Source of the DNA: Streptomyces anulatus
GTDB lineage: Bacteria > Actinomycetota > Actinomycetes > Streptomycetales > Streptomycetaceae
Direction: 5' to 3'
Length of the DNA stretch: 60,928 nt
Assembly: GCF_000721175.1 (NCBI RefSeq)
Contig: NZ_JOEZ01000036.1
Coordinates: forward strand, 1-60,928
Below the pieces are notes generated by a model that saw only the letters and a list, made by a program, of their open reading frames with translations, was not told the origin of the DNA and searched no databases. Positions within the stretch are counted from its first letter, which is position 1. Every line of letters begins with the position of its first letter. The position numbers and the translations under genes were made by a program. Positions 8,685 through 17,547 of the stretch are shown in pieces.

Positions 8685-9170
8685 TCAGATCTGCACCACG
8701 TGCACGTCCTTGGCGTCCAGCGCCTTCAGATAGGCATCGAGGTCGGCCGGATCGCTGGTGAAGACCACGGCACTGCCATGTCGGGCCGCCGTCAGAGCCA
8801 CCAGGGCATGCACGGCGTCCGGTCGCTTCTCGGGGGGCAGTTCTGCCGCACCGAGGGCGCTTCCGATGCGCTGCCATTCGGTGCTGTCCGGGCCGGTGGC
8901 GCACATGATGCAGGCCGTCTGCCCCACGCCGGTGGGGCGCATGGCTGGGGCCGAACTACGAACCTGCGGCACCGTGCAGTCCTTCATCACCCCGGCCAGG
9001 GCGTGCACAGTGGCGGGGCTGGGCCGCCAGACTTGTGCCAGTACCGGTCCGAGCACGAGCGCCCGATGCGGCGTGTCCTTGAGGCCGGTGTGCAGACGCA
9101 CAGCCTTCGCGTTGCGATCCGCGAGCGCAATCAGCATGCCGGTGTCGTAGACCGGCACCCGGGAAGTCAC
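8685..9170 (-). CDS. PIN-domain protein, likely toxin of a toxin-antitoxin pair
   Basis: A 161-residue protein starting at a GTG at 9170 that overlaps the preceding stop (GTGA). It has the PIN-fold acidic residues in the expected order: VYDTGMLIALADRN at the N-terminus, DAVHALVALTA in the middle and FTSDPADLDAY near the C-terminus. PIN toxins are Mg2+-dependent ribonucleases that cleave RNA and are held inactive by the co-transcribed antitoxin. Here only the C-terminus of that antitoxin survives upstream, so the toxin is probably unexpressed, inactive or inhibited from elsewhere. Confidence 0.7.
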   Translation of the reverse strand: MTSRVPVYDTGMLIALADRNAKAVRLHTGLKDTPHRALVLGPVLAQVWRPSPATVHALAGVMKDCTVPQVRSSAPAMRPTGVGQTACIMCATGPDSTEWQRIGSALGAAELPPEKRPDAVHALVALTAARHGSAVVFTSDPADLDAYLKALDAKDVHVVQI

Positions 9171-9346
9171 GCCGCGTTACCGGATCGGGTGGCAGGACCG
9201 TCTGCGCCATAGACGAGCCCCATGGCCTCCTGCACCTCCTGCCGCTCCTGCTCCGTGAGATCGTCGTCGGCGACTTCAGGAAGCGGTGCCAGTGCGGCAG
9301 CCTCCGCCTCAGCTGCCGCGATCACCGCGTCAAGTCGGCCGGGCGA
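9167..9346 (-). pseudogene. Antitoxin C-terminal fragment
   Basis: About 55 residues remain, from RLDAVIAAAEAEAAAL through DDDLTEQERQEVQEA to the stop at 9167, which is coupled to the PIN gene. The acidic C-terminus is typical of the toxin-binding tail of ribbon-helix-helix type antitoxins. The DNA-binding N-terminus is gone. Further upstream the same frame runs into the antisense of the SNF2 fragment, so a recombination junction lies near 9345. Confidence 0.55.
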
Positions 9347-9583
9347 ACACGTCCCTTCCTGTCGCGCCGCAAGAAGTCCGACCCCGGCATCGCGCCCGAG
9401 CTGCCGCCCAGGACCGAGACCGACCACGTCGTCCCGCTGACGGCCGAGCAGACCAGCCCGTACGAGGCACAGGTCCGCGAGACCATGGCGAAGATCGCGG
9501 AGTCGGAGGGCATCACCCCGCGCGGTCTGGTCCTCGAACCGCTCACCTCGCTGAAGCAGATCTGCAACCACCCCGCCCGGTAC
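9347..9583 (+). pseudogene. SNF2-family helicase fragment
   Basis: About 78 residues read RPFLSRRKKSDPGIAPELPP, then KTE-like TETDHVVPLT and LTSLKQICNHPA. This is the conserved junction between the two RecA-like lobes of bacterial SNF2/RapA-type helicases. No start, Walker A or C-terminal lobe exists on either side, and after CNHPARY the reading frame loses similarity. It is a scar of a larger gene. Confidence 0.75.
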
Positions 9584-9696
9584 TCAGGAGCCTCAACCCT
9601 GCCGCGGCGAATCTTCGGGGCACCGGCGTATCCGGCCCGGCTCCCGGATCACAACCCGGTGTCAAGTCGTCCCGGATGGGACATAACCCTTGACGT

Positions 9697-9715
9697 TTAG
9701 GTTAGGCACACCTTA
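9697..9715. promoter_or_regulatory. Iron box for a DtxR/DmdR-type repressor
   Basis: TTAGGTTAGGCACACCTTA is a 19-bp near-palindrome that differs from the classical actinomycete iron box (TTAGGTTAGGCTCACCTAA) at only a few positions. It lies 37 bp before the iron transporter start and overlaps the likely promoter, so DmdR1 with Fe2+ should repress the operon and iron starvation should induce it. Confidence 0.85.
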
Positions 9716-9751
9716 TTCATTGAGGGCTCACAGGAACCAGGAAGGCATGCC

Positions 9752-10807
9752 ATGCGAAGCCCCGCCACTCGTCGATTCGCCACCCTCGCCATAGGCGCCC
9801 TGCTCGCGCCGCTCGTCGCCGCCTGCGGCAGTGGCGAGGAGAAGGACGCTGCTGCGGGCACGAAGGCCGAGGAGAAGAACGGATCCCTCGTCATCTACTC
9901 CGGCCGCAACGAGGAGCTGATCGACCCGCTGCTCAGGAAGCTGGAAGCCGCCACCGGCACCAAGGTCGAGGTTCGCTACGGCGACAGCGCCGAGCTCGCC
10001 GCGCAGCTGCTGGAGGAGGGCGACAGGAGCAAGGCCGGCCTGTTCCTCTCCCAGGACGCCGGTGCTCTCGGTGCGCTCACCAAGGAGGGCCGCCTGGCGG
10101 CCCTGCCGACGAAGTCCCTGGACAAGGTCGACAAGGCGTTCCGCGCCGAGGACGGCACCTGGGTCGGCGTCTCCGGCCGGGCCCGCGTCATCGCGTACGC
10201 CCCGGACAAGGTCGCCAAGGCCCCGGACAGCGTGCACGAGCTGACCGGCTCCAAGTGGAAGGGCAAGGTCGCCTACGCACCGACCAACGCCTCCTTCCAG
10301 GCGTTCGTCACCGGCATGCGCGTCCTTGAGGGCGACGACGCCACCCGCACCTGGCTCAAGGACTTCAAGGCCAACGACCCCCAGGTGTACGAGAAGAACG
10401 GCGCCGTCCTCGACGCCGTCAACGACGGCACGGCCGAGCTCGGCCTGATCAACCACTACTACTGGTACGAGAAGGTCGCCGAGGAAGGCGCGGCCAAGGT
10501 CAAGGCCAAGCTGCACTTCCCGACCAAGGGTGACCCGGGCGCGCTCGTCAACGTCGCCGGCGTCGGCGTCCTCAAGGGCAGCGACCAGAGCACAGCCGCC
10601 CAGAAGGCCGTCGAGTTCCTGCTCTCCGCGGAGGCGCAGACCTACTTCGCCGACGAGACCAAGGAGTACCCGCTGGCCTCGGGCGTCACCAGCAAGGTCG
10701 AGAACCTTCCGCCGCTGAGCTCCATCGACGCCCCCGCCATCGACCTGAGCAAGCTGGAATCGCTCAAGGTGACACTGGAGATGATCCAGGAAGCCGGGAT
10801 GGTCTGA
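9752..10807 (+). CDS. Iron(III) ABC transporter substrate-binding lipoprotein
   Basis: A 351-residue Fbp/Fut-type periplasmic-binding-like protein. The N-terminus is a lipoprotein signal: RRFATLAIGALLAPLVAACG, with the lipobox LVAAC and the lipidated cysteine at about residue 25. The mature part follows the family: SLVIYSGRNEELIDPLL at the start of lobe 1, and GLINHYYWYEKVAEEG carrying the Tyr-Tyr pair that ligates Fe3+ in this family. A good ribosome binding site (GGAAGG) precedes the ATG. It delivers ferric ions to the permease encoded 5 bp downstream and is controlled by the iron box. Confidence 0.88.
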   Translation: MRSPATRRFATLAIGALLAPLVAACGSGEEKDAAAGTKAEEKNGSLVIYSGRNEELIDPLLRKLEAATGTKVEVRYGDSAELAAQLLEEGDRSKAGLFLSQDAGALGALTKEGRLAALPTKSLDKVDKAFRAEDGTWVGVSGRARVIAYAPDKVAKAPDSVHELTGSKWKGKVAYAPTNASFQAFVTGMRVLEGDDATRTWLKDFKANDPQVYEKNGAVLDAVNDGTAELGLINHYYWYEKVAEEGAAKVKAKLHFPTKGDPGALVNVAGVGVLKGSDQSTAAQKAVEFLLSAEAQTYFADETKEYPLASGVTSKVENLPPLSSIDAPAIDLSKLESLKVTLEMIQEAGMV

Positions 10808-10812
10808 GAACC

Positions 10813-12420
10813 ATGAGCACATCGGGGACGCCGGTCCACGCGAACCGGTCGGCGCCCGCCGGTACCACCCAGCGCCCTGACGACGCCGACGCGTCGTCGG
10901 GGCGCGGGCGTGCCAGGCAGCGGCCTCCTCTTCTCCTCGTCGGCTTGGCGTCGGTGGCCGCGGTCGTGGCGCTGCTGCCGCTGATCTACCTGGGTGTACG
11001 GGCGCTGGAGCGCGGCCCCGGATACGCCTGGAGCGTCGTCGCCCACGAGCGGACCGTCGAACTGCTCGCCCGCAGCCTGGGACTGACCGCCGTCGTCGTC
11101 ACCGCCTGTCTGGTCCTGGGCATCTCGCTGGCCTGGCTGACGGTCCGCACCGCGCTGCCCGGCGCCCGCGCATGGTCCGTGCTGGCCACCCTGCCGCTCG
11201 CCGTGCCCAGCTACGTCGCGGCCTTCGCCTGGATCTCCGCCGATCCCGGCCTCGCCGGCTTCACAGGTGCGGCGTTCGCCCTCACCCTGGTCAGCTACCC
11301 GTACGTGTACCTGCCCGTGGCCGCCGCCCTGCGCGGTATCGATCCCGCCCAGGAAGAGGCCGCCCGATCCCTCGGGCACGGCCCGGCGCGCACCTTCCTC
11401 CGCGTCACGCTGCCGCAGCTGCGCCCCGCCGCGGCCGGTGGCGGACTGCTCGTCGCCCTGTACGTGCTCTCCGACTTCGGCGCGGTCTCGATCATGCGGT
11501 ACGAGACGTTCACCAGGGCCATCCACACCTCGTACAAGGCCAGCTTCGACCGCACGCCCGCCGCCGCGCTCAGCGTGGTACTCGTCGTGATGACCGTGCT
11601 GCTCGTCGCCGCCGAGGCCCGCACCCGGGGCCGCGCCGGACACGCCCGCACCGGCGGGGGCGCGCCCAGGCCCGCACCCCCGGCCCGACTGGGCAGGTTC
11701 ACCTGGCCCGCCCTCGGCTGGTGCTCCCTCGTCGCGGCTGCCGGAGTGGCCTTCCCCGTCGGCACCCTCGTCTACTGGCTGGCCGTCGGCAACTCCGGCA
11801 CCTGGGAACCCGGCGTGCTCCTCGAGACGGCCGGAACAACCCTGGGCGTCGCCGCGCTGGGCGCCGCGGTCACGACCCTCCTCGCCCTGCCCGTCGGCAT
11901 CCTCGCCGCCCGCCACCGGGGGCGTGCCGCGCACCTTCTGGAGCAGGCCGCGTACGCGGGACACGCCGTGCCCGGCATCACCGTCGCGCTCGCGATGGTC
12001 TTCCTCGCCGTCCGCTACGCGTACCCGCTCTACCAGCAGCTACCGCTGCTGGTCGCCGCCTACGCGGTGCTGTTCCTGCCCGTCGCCGTGGCCGCCACCC
12101 GGGCCGCCGTCCTCCAGTCGCCCCCCGTCCTGGAGGACGTGGCCCGCTCGCTCGGACGTGGCCCGCTGAGGGTCCTGCGCGAGGTCACCGTGCCGCTCGC
12201 GGCCCCCGGAGTCGCGGCCGGTGCCGCACTCACCTTCGTCGTCTGCATGAAAGAGCTGCCCGCCACCCTGCTGCTGCGGCCGACCGGCATGGAAACCCTC
12301 GCCACCCGGCTGTGGACGGAGACCGGCACCGGTTCCTTCGCGGCCGCCGCACCTTACGCCGCCGTCCTCATCCTGATCGCCGCCGTCCCCTCGTACCTCC
12401 TCGGAAGGCACCGCACATGA
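10813..12420 (+). CDS. Iron(III) ABC transporter permease (fused double unit)
   Basis: A 535-residue membrane protein of about 12 helices, made of two homologous BPD_transp_1 halves in one chain as usual for FbpB/SfuB permeases. Each half carries the EAA-type coupling loop: EEAARSLGHGPARTFLRVTLP around residue 180, and EDVARSLGRGPLRVLREVTVP around residue 440. The first 40 residues are polar and low-complexity. The stop codon overlaps the ATPase start (ATGA), so the two are translationally coupled. Confidence 0.88.
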   Translation: MSTSGTPVHANRSAPAGTTQRPDDADASSGRGRARQRPPLLLVGLASVAAVVALLPLIYLGVRALERGPGYAWSVVAHERTVELLARSLGLTAVVVTACLVLGISLAWLTVRTALPGARAWSVLATLPLAVPSYVAAFAWISADPGLAGFTGAAFALTLVSYPYVYLPVAAALRGIDPAQEEAARSLGHGPARTFLRVTLPQLRPAAAGGGLLVALYVLSDFGAVSIMRYETFTRAIHTSYKASFDRTPAAALSVVLVVMTVLLVAAEARTRGRAGHARTGGGAPRPAPPARLGRFTWPALGWCSLVAAAGVAFPVGTLVYWLAVGNSGTWEPGVLLETAGTTLGVAALGAAVTTLLALPVGILAARHRGRAAHLLEQAAYAGHAVPGITVALAMVFLAVRYAYPLYQQLPLLVAAYAVLFLPVAVAATRAAVLQSPPVLEDVARSLGRGPLRVLREVTVPLAAPGVAAGAALTFVVCMKELPATLLLRPTGMETLATRLWTETGTGSFAAAAPYAAVLILIAAVPSYLLGRHRT

Positions 12421-13472
12421 CCGACCTGCGGATCACCGGGCTCATCAAGTCCTACGACGACGCGACGCGGGTGCTCGACGGTCTGGACCTCACCGTGCCG
12501 GACGGCCGGCTGGCCGCCGTCCTGGGCCCCTCCGGCTGCGGCAAGACCACCATGCTGCGGATCCTCGCCGGCTTCCTGCGCGCCGACGGCGGCACGGTGG
12601 AGTTGGGCGGCCGGGTCGTCGCCGGCCCCGGCGTCCACCTGCCGCCCGAGCGCCGCCGGATCGGGATCGTGCCCCAGGAAGGCGCCCTGTTCCCGCACCT
12701 GAACGTGGCCCGCAACGTGGCCTTCGGTCTGCCGGGTGTCCCCGTGGCCGAGCGCCGCAGGCGCACCGAGGAGATGCTGGAGCTGGTGGGCCTGCCCGGG
12801 TACGGGAACCGGATGCCGCACGAGCTGTCCGGCGGCCAGCAGCAACGCATCGCCCTGGCCCGCGCGCTGGCCCCCAAACCCGGGCTCGTGCTGCTCGACG
12901 AGCCCTTCAACGCCCTCGACAGCGCCCTGCGCGCGGGCGTGCGTGCCGATGTGCGCGCCGCACTGCGGGCCACGGGCGCCACGGGCGTGCTGGTCACCCA
13001 CGACCAGCAGGAGGCGCTCTCCACCGCGGACCTGGTCGCGGTGGTGCGGGCGGGCCGGGTCGCCCAGTGCGCGGCCCCCGAGGAGGTCTACCGGAGCCCC
13101 GCGGACCCCTGGGTGGCCGGCTTCGTCGGCGACGCCGTCCTCCTGCCCGGTACCGTCGAGGGCGCCACGGCCCTCACCGCGCTGGGCCCGGTCCCGCTGG
13201 CCGGCGCCGGGAAGGACTCCACCGCCGGCGGCGGCACCGGGACGGTCGTCCTGCGCCCGGAGCAGCTCACGCTGACCGAGGCGGGCGTGGACCGCCCCCC
13301 GGGCACGGTGGTGGACGTGCACTTCTACGGCCACGACGCGATGGTCGTCGTCGCGGTTCCCGGGCTCGACACCCCGGTGTCGGTCCGGGTCTCCGGGCCG
13401 GTCGGGGTGCGTCCCGGCGAGAAGACCGGGATCGCGGTCACCGGCAGGACAGTCCTCCACAGCGCACCCTGA
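12417..13472 (+). CDS. Iron(III) ABC transporter ATP-binding protein
   Basis: A 351-residue ATPase starting at the ATG at 12417 inside the permease stop. All motifs are present: Walker A GPSGCGKTT, Q-loop VPQEGALF, signature LSGGQQQR, Walker B LVLLDEP and switch LVTHD. A C-terminal TOBE-like regulatory domain follows (about residues 240-351, including VVLRPEQLTL). It powers import of ferric iron through the upstream permease and is the last gene of the iron-box operon. Confidence 0.9.
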   Translation: MTDLRITGLIKSYDDATRVLDGLDLTVPDGRLAAVLGPSGCGKTTMLRILAGFLRADGGTVELGGRVVAGPGVHLPPERRRIGIVPQEGALFPHLNVARNVAFGLPGVPVAERRRRTEEMLELVGLPGYGNRMPHELSGGQQQRIALARALAPKPGLVLLDEPFNALDSALRAGVRADVRAALRATGATGVLVTHDQQEALSTADLVAVVRAGRVAQCAAPEEVYRSPADPWVAGFVGDAVLLPGTVEGATALTALGPVPLAGAGKDSTAGGGTGTVVLRPEQLTLTEAGVDRPPGTVVDVHFYGHDAMVVVAVPGLDTPVSVRVSGPVGVRPGEKTGIAVTGRTVLHSAP

Positions 13473-13689
13473 CCGCGCCGCACCGCCTCCCCGGTCCGGC
13501 GAGGAACCCAGCGGCGTCGGCGACCGGGCCGGGGGCCGGTGAACCCGGACCGGTCGGCCGCACGACCATCGGCCAGGCCGTCCGCCGGACCTCGGTCCTC
13601 ACCTCCGGCGCCCGCGTCGCTCCCGCGATCGCCCGTATCCCGTGGGCCTGCTCATGGCCGTACGGGCGGCTGTGCGCGGACGTGTCCCG

Positions 13690-13716
13690 GGGGGCCCGAC
13701 GTCGTGTCGGACCCCC
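13690..13716. terminator. Hairpin between convergent operons
   Basis: GGGGCCCGAC and GTCGGACCCC form a 10-bp stem with one mismatch around a 5-nt loop. It lies between the 3' ends of the iron operon and the minus-strand DD-peptidase, so it can serve as a bidirectional terminator. Confidence 0.55.
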
Positions 13717-13741
13717 GGACATGACACGCCCCCGGCGGGGT

Positions 13742-14902
13742 TCAGCGGCACAAGGCGGTGTCCACCGCGCGTTCGAGACTCCTCCTGGCCGCCGCGCCGG
13801 TGAGCTGCGTGGTGACCGCGACGTGGGCGGCGCGGCCGTCGTCGGTGGCGCCGCCGCGGGTCTCGTACCCCGGGAAGCTGCCGCCGTGGCCCCAGGCAAG
13901 GCCGCCGCACGGCAGCGGCCTGCTGACGAGTCCCAGACCGTAGCGGGCGCCCGGGCCGAAGATCGCTTCGGCCGGGACGGTGGAACGCATCTGGGCGAGC
14001 TGGGCCGGGGGCAGGAGGCGGCCGGCGAGGAGCGCCCCGAAGAAGCGGTCGAGGTCGGAGTTGGTGGAGATCATCTGTCCTGCCGCCCAGCCCCAGGAGG
14101 GGTCCGTCTCCGTGACGTCGCGCAGCGGCGTCCCCGCCGATTCCTGGTGGTAGCCGTGGGGGTGAGGCTCTCGGATGCTCACGTCACCGGGAGCGGGGAA
14201 GTAGGTGTGGCGCAGCCCGACGCGCTTGATGACGCGCCGGTCGATCTCGTCGGCGAGTGGGCGGCCGGTGATCTTCTGGACGATCAGGCCGGCGAGCACG
14301 TAGTTGGTGTTGCTGTACTTCCAGCTCTTCCCGGGGGCGAATTCTGCCGGGTACCGGAGTGCTGTGGCGAGCAGCTCACGGGGGGCGTAGTACCGTGCCT
14401 CGTCCCCGAGGTGGCTGCTGTACTCCGGGAGTCCGCTGGTGTGCTGGAGGAGCTGGCGGACGGTGATGCGGCGCCCGTCGATACCCTCCCCGCGGACGAG
14501 GCCGGGCAGGTGGGTGTCGACGGAGTCGTCAAGGCTTGCCCTCCGCTCCGCGACGAGCTGGAGAACGACGACCGCGACGAAGGTCTTGGTGTTGCTGCCG
14601 ATCCGCACCTGCCCGTCGACGGGTACCGGTGCGCCGGTGGCCAGGTCGCCGGTCCCCGCGGTGTAGGTCCGGTCACGGCCCCGGTCCTTGACGCTCGCCA
14701 GCGCGGCGGGCGTCCCGCTGTCGCGCACCAGCGCGTTCAGGCTCTGCTGGACGGCGTCCGGCCTGACGGCTGAGGCGGCGGGCGGGGCCAGGGCCCCCAG
14801 CGTCATGACGCCGATCGCCGCAGCTGCGGCAGGCAGGACCTGTCGCCGCATGCCGTGCCACCGGCTCGTCGAACGGAACACTCGCCGCTTCTGTCCACGC
14901 AT
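13742..14902 (-). CDS. R61-like D-alanyl-D-alanine carboxypeptidase (serine hydrolase), copy 1
   Basis: A 386-residue secreted protein with an N-terminal export signal ending around LAPPAASA. It belongs to the class C beta-lactamase/DD-peptidase fold and closely resembles the Streptomyces R61 enzyme. The catalytic Ser-x-x-Lys is in IGSNTKTF, the Tyr-x-Asn in YSNTNY, and the third motif in WGHGGSFPGY. A terminal CR motif replaces the CG of copy 2. Such enzymes trim or probe D-Ala-D-Ala of peptidoglycan stems outside the cell and are penicillin targets. A strong AGGAG site precedes the ATG. Copy 2 lies 56 bp upstream on the same strand. Confidence 0.85.
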   Translation of the reverse strand: MRGQKRRVFRSTSRWHGMRRQVLPAAAAAIGVMTLGALAPPAASAVRPDAVQQSLNALVRDSGTPAALASVKDRGRDRTYTAGTGDLATGAPVPVDGQVRIGSNTKTFVAVVVLQLVAERRASLDDSVDTHLPGLVRGEGIDGRRITVRQLLQHTSGLPEYSSHLGDEARYYAPRELLATALRYPAEFAPGKSWKYSNTNYVLAGLIVQKITGRPLADEIDRRVIKRVGLRHTYFPAPGDVSIREPHPHGYHQESAGTPLRDVTETDPSWGWAAGQMISTNSDLDRFFGALLAGRLLPPAQLAQMRSTVPAEAIFGPGARYGLGLVSRPLPCGGLAWGHGGSFPGYETRGGATDDGRAAHVAVTTQLTGAAARRSLERAVDTALCR

Positions 14903-14958
14903 GAGTCAACTCCTGAGGAATCGTCGGATCGTCGTTCGGATCGGCGGTTTCGCGTGAT

Positions 14959-16164
14959 TCAACCGCACAGGGCCCTGTCCACGGCGTCGTTCACGTGCCG
15001 TGCGGCCGCCTTGTCCGTCGGGATGCTGGTGACCGCGACGTTGGCAGCGCGGCCGTCGTCGGTGACACCGCCCCGCGTCTCGTACCCCGCGATGTCACCG
15101 CCGTGGCCCCAGTAGACGCCGCCGCACGACAGTGGCCTGCTCGTGAGTCCCAGCCCGTAGCGGAGGCCGGAGGTCCCGGCGGGGACGGTCCTGCGCATCT
15201 CGACGAGCTGGGCCGCCGGGAGGAGGCGGCCGGCCAGGAGCGCGGTGAAGAAGCGGTTGAGGTCGGAGTTGGTGGAGATCAACTGGCCTGCGGCCCAGCC
15301 TGCGGAGGGGTCCATCTCCGTGAAGTCGCGCAGCGGTCCGTCCGCCGGGCTGCGGTGGTAGCCGTGCGGGTGCCGCTCTCGGATCGTTCTGTCGCCGGGA
15401 GCGGGGAAGTAGGTGTGGCGCAGCCCGATGCGCTGGATGATGCGCCGGTCCATCTCCTCGGCGAGTGGGCGGCCGGTGACCTTCTGGACGATCAGGCCGG
15501 CCAGGACGTAGTTGGTGTTGCTGTACCCCCATGTCTCCCCCGGGTCCGCGTCGGCCTCGTGCTGGAGAGCGAGGTCGAGCAGCTCGCGCGGCTCGAAGTA
15601 CCGGTTCCTGATCTCGGCGTCGTCGAGGTGGATGCCGTACTCCGGGAGTCCGCTGGTGTGCTGGAGGAGCTGGCGGACGGTGATGCGGCGCCCGTCGATG
15701 CCCTCCCCGCGGACGAGGCCGGGCAGGTAGGTGTCGACGAAGGCGTCGAGGTCGATCTTTCCCTCGCCGACGAGCTGCAGCACTACGACCGCCGTGAACG
15801 ACTTGGTGTTGCTGCCGATCCTCACCTGACCGTCCCTGGGCACTTTCGAGCCGGTGGCCAGGTCGCCGGTTCCCGCGGTGTAGGTGCGGGTGCGGCCGTT
15901 CCTGTTCTTGACGCTCGCCAGCGCGGCGGGCATCCCGTCATCGCGCACCAGCGTGTTCAGGGCCCGCTGGACGGCGTCCGGCCTGGCGGCGGTGGAAGCG
16001 GCGGAGGTGGTGGAAGCGGCGGAATCGGAGGCGGCGGGCGGGGCGAGGACGCCCAGGGTCATGACGCCGACGGCCACCGCGGCCGCGGCCGAAACGGCCC
16101 GTCGCCGTCGTCCGCCCTGGTGCCGGATCGAGAAGCGAAGGCCCTGCCGTGTCTGAGCACGCAT
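14959..16164 (-). CDS. R61-like D-alanyl-D-alanine carboxypeptidase (serine hydrolase), copy 2
   Basis: A 401-residue paralogue of the next gene, with the same catalytic motifs: IGSNTKSF, YSNTNY and WGHGGDIAGY. Large blocks are nearly identical, such as GEGIDGRRITVRQLLQHTSG. The signal region is longer and carries a Ser/Thr/Ala linker just after it. The leader before the ATG (GGAGTTGACT) matches that of copy 1, so the duplication included the ribosome binding site. It is divergent from the histidine kinase gene across a 141-bp promoter region. That makes it a plausible target of the two-component system. Confidence 0.85.
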   Translation of the reverse strand: MRAQTRQGLRFSIRHQGGRRRRAVSAAAAVAVGVMTLGVLAPPAASDSAASTTSAASTAARPDAVQRALNTLVRDDGMPAALASVKNRNGRTRTYTAGTGDLATGSKVPRDGQVRIGSNTKSFTAVVVLQLVGEGKIDLDAFVDTYLPGLVRGEGIDGRRITVRQLLQHTSGLPEYGIHLDDAEIRNRYFEPRELLDLALQHEADADPGETWGYSNTNYVLAGLIVQKVTGRPLAEEMDRRIIQRIGLRHTYFPAPGDRTIRERHPHGYHRSPADGPLRDFTEMDPSAGWAAGQLISTNSDLNRFFTALLAGRLLPAAQLVEMRRTVPAGTSGLRYGLGLTSRPLSCGGVYWGHGGDIAGYETRGGVTDDGRAANVAVTSIPTDKAAARHVNDAVDRALCG

Positions 16165-16305
16165 AAGTCAACTCCCGGAAAGTCGTGTGGTCGTGGCACA
16201 GATCCTGGCTCGTGGGGCCCTTCGACCGCATCGCGGGAAGGCAGGAGAAAGCGCTCCCCCGATCGGGGGAGGCCACCGGTGAGCCGCCCGGCGATACTGG
16301 CGACC

Positions 16306-17547
16306 ATGATCAGGGGAATACGGCTGCTGCTGCGCGGCTCCACGTACTCAGGTGTGCTGTTCGCCTACTGCGGCGCGTTGGCGAGCCTTCCGCTGCTGCC
16401 TTTCGCCCTGCTGCCGGCGCTGTCGTGGCGTTCCGCCCCCGAGAGCGTGCAGGTCGTCGCGGTCCTGTTGGTCTGGGCGGCGCTGGTCGGCGTGGTCGGA
16501 CTGGCGCGCCCTGTACGGCGAGCGCTGGTCGCGTCCGCCCGCAGGCTGCTGCGGGTGCCGCTGCCGAACCCGGTGGCAGTCCGCCGCGCCTCCGGTTCAC
16601 TCGGCCTCGACCGCTGGCGGACCCCGCTCTGGCTGGTGCTGCACGTGGCCGTCGGGTGGACGGGGGCGCTGGCGAGCGGAGTGCTGTTCATCATGGGCCT
16701 CTCCCTGCCGGGGAACTGGCTCGGCGGCGAGGTGCGGGCGAGCCTGTTCGGCACGTCGGTCCGGCTGTCGGGCGGGTGGAGCTGGGCGGCGGCCGCGGTG
16801 TGCGTTCTGCTGGCGTTCGCCGTCTGCGCACTGGTGACGAAGGCCCTGCAGTGGTCGGCACCACGGTTGCTGGGGCCGTCGGCGGCCGAACGGCTCGCGC
16901 TGGCTGCCGAGCGGGAACTGCTGCTGGCCGAACGGAGCAGGATCGCCCACGAGTTGCACGACTCGATCGGGCACACACTGACGGCGACCACCATCCAGGC
17001 GGCAGTGGCGGGCGAGGTGCTCTCCGCCGACCCGGCTGCGGCGCGGGCCGCCATGCGCAGCATCGAGGAATCGACGAGGGCCGCGCTGGAGGACCTGGAC
17101 TACGCGCTCGGAGTGCTGCGCGAGGAGCAGTCGGGAACGGCACCGACCCGGACCCTGGCCGACCTCCCTGAGTTGCTGGAACGCCTGCGGCACACGGGGG
17201 CGGTGGTGGAACCGGAGCTGTCGGGTGAACTGGCGCGAGTACAGGGGACGCTCTCCCGGGCGGCGTACAGGATCCTCCAGGAGGGGCTGACGAACGCGCT
17301 GCGTCACGGGGCGGGCGGCCCCATCGAGGTCCAGGTGGCGGCCGGGCCGGACGGACTGGACCTCATGGTGGTCAACCGGACCGGAGCACGGACGGGGCCG
17401 GACCCGGGACCCTTCTCGACGTCCGGCCACGGCCTGCCGGGACTGGCCGAGCGCGTCAGGCTGCTGCACGGTGAGTTCCGGTCCGGCCCGGACGGAACGG
17501 GGCACTGGCGGCTGGCCGTCCGGCTGCCGGTACGGGCGTCGGCATGA
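16306..17547 (+). CDS. Sensor histidine kinase (HisKA_3, NarL-type system)
   Basis: A 413-residue kinase from the ATG at 16306. The N-terminal half carries about four membrane helices with little extracytoplasmic sequence, so it may sense the membrane itself. The phosphoacceptor is in IAHELHDSIGHTLT (about residue 220). The HATPase domain has the N-box ILQEGLTNALRHG and the glycine-rich GHGLPGLAERV. The stop overlaps the response regulator start (ATGA). It is divergent from the DD-peptidase pair, which hints at a role in cell-wall stress control. Confidence 0.87.
   Translation: MIRGIRLLLRGSTYSGVLFAYCGALASLPLLPFALLPALSWRSAPESVQVVAVLLVWAALVGVVGLARPVRRALVASARRLLRVPLPNPVAVRRASGSLGLDRWRTPLWLVLHVAVGWTGALASGVLFIMGLSLPGNWLGGEVRASLFGTSVRLSGGWSWAAAAVCVLLAFAVCALVTKALQWSAPRLLGPSAAERLALAAERELLLAERSRIAHELHDSIGHTLTATTIQAAVAGEVLSADPAAARAAMRSIEESTRAALEDLDYALGVLREEQSGTAPTRTLADLPELLERLRHTGAVVEPELSGELARVQGTLSRAAYRILQEGLTNALRHGAGGPIEVQVAAGPDGLDLMVVNRTGARTGPDPGPFSTSGHGLPGLAERVRLLHGEFRSGPDGTGHWRLAVRLPVRASA

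Noticed and set aside
11172..12416. Upstream extension of the iron ATPase frame
   Set aside because: Arg/His/Pro-rich translation out of frame with the permease. The ATGA overlap at 12417 gives the correct start.
14995..16305. Long upstream extension of the histidine kinase frame
   Set aside because: It is antisense to the second DD-peptidase. The kinase begins naturally at the ATG at 16306 before its first membrane helix.
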